From assembly GCA_015657535.1 (NCBI GenBank), contig JADHZB010001194.1:7237-69389 (forward strand): DNA of 62,153 nt, read 5' to 3'. Source of the stretch: Nephromyces sp. MM_2019 (lineage: Eukaryota; Apicomplexa; Aconoidasida; Nephromycida). Made by a program: the position numbers and the translations under genes. Within the stretch, counting starts at the first letter, position 1; every line of letters starts with the position of its first letter. A model generated the notes under the pieces. It made no database searches and was not told the DNA's origin. It saw nothing but the letters and a program-made list of their open reading frames with translations. This document shows positions 62,061 to 62,153 of this stretch, one piece after another.

Positions 62061-62153
<93 letters not shown>
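62061..62153. repeat. (GA)n / (CT)n microsatellite, runs off the window
   Basis: At least 46 uninterrupted AG dinucleotides from 62061 to the last base. On the sense strand of the gene starting at 62035 this is a pure CT tract just upstream of the start codon, so in its promoter or 5' UTR. Because it reaches the end, its true length is unknown; it may mark an assembly break. Confidence 0.98.

Noticed and set aside
1..62153. CRISPR arrays, insertion sequences, retroelements, rRNA
   Set aside because: I saw no spaced repeat array, no transposase, integrase or reverse transcriptase motifs, and no rRNA-like sequence.

Overview
The window is nuclear DNA from a eukaryote. It has no operons, genes lie on both strands, and nearly every gene is broken into short exons with GT...AG introns. 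All three stop codons end predicted proteins, so the code looks standard. A PIWI-type Argonaute, two divergent signal-peptide genes and the Ser/Asn-rich intronless ORFs suggest a unicellular eukaryote, possibly an alveolate or apicomplexan. That placement is a guess. Introns are T-rich on the sense strand, so plus-coding stretches read T-rich (1-4 kb) and minus-coding stretches read A-rich (about 12-25 kb). I built exons by hand from splice signals plus agreement of reading phase. Where phases agree over many junctions the models are good; elsewhere they are provisional.

Layout: 0.4-3.0 kb, the 3' end of a PIWI/Argonaute gene (+). 4.6-5.1 kb, a small two-exon gene (+), convergent with a signal-peptide, multi-pass membrane protein gene (-, 5.3-6.2 kb). 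That gene is divergent from a multi-exon secreted-protein gene (+, 6.8-8.6 kb). 9.2 to about 13 kb, a many-exon gene (-) with a WD40-like stretch. 15.6 to about 31.2 kb, a very large alpha-helical, HEAT/ARM-like protein gene (-). 32.5-34.1 kb, a compact leucine-rich-repeat protein gene (-). 35.7 kb, an intact tRNA-Arg(CCG) (-). 38.4-39.9 kb, exons of an unidentified gene (-). 41.5-45.8 kb, a multi-exon gene (+) with a Ser-rich C-terminal exon. 47.4-48.4 kb and 55.4-57.8 kb, two intronless ORFs (+) for low-complexity proteins. 60.5-62.0 kb, a gene (-) whose 5' side abuts a (GA/CT)n microsatellite that runs off the window.

The genes do not form an evident pathway. The most interesting points are the Argonaute, whose C-terminal PIWI segment lacks the usual catalytic His and has two possible terminal exons; a set of 28-32-nt introns that keep phase beside introns of several hundred bases; the divergent secretory pair; and a large unidentified helical-repeat protein.
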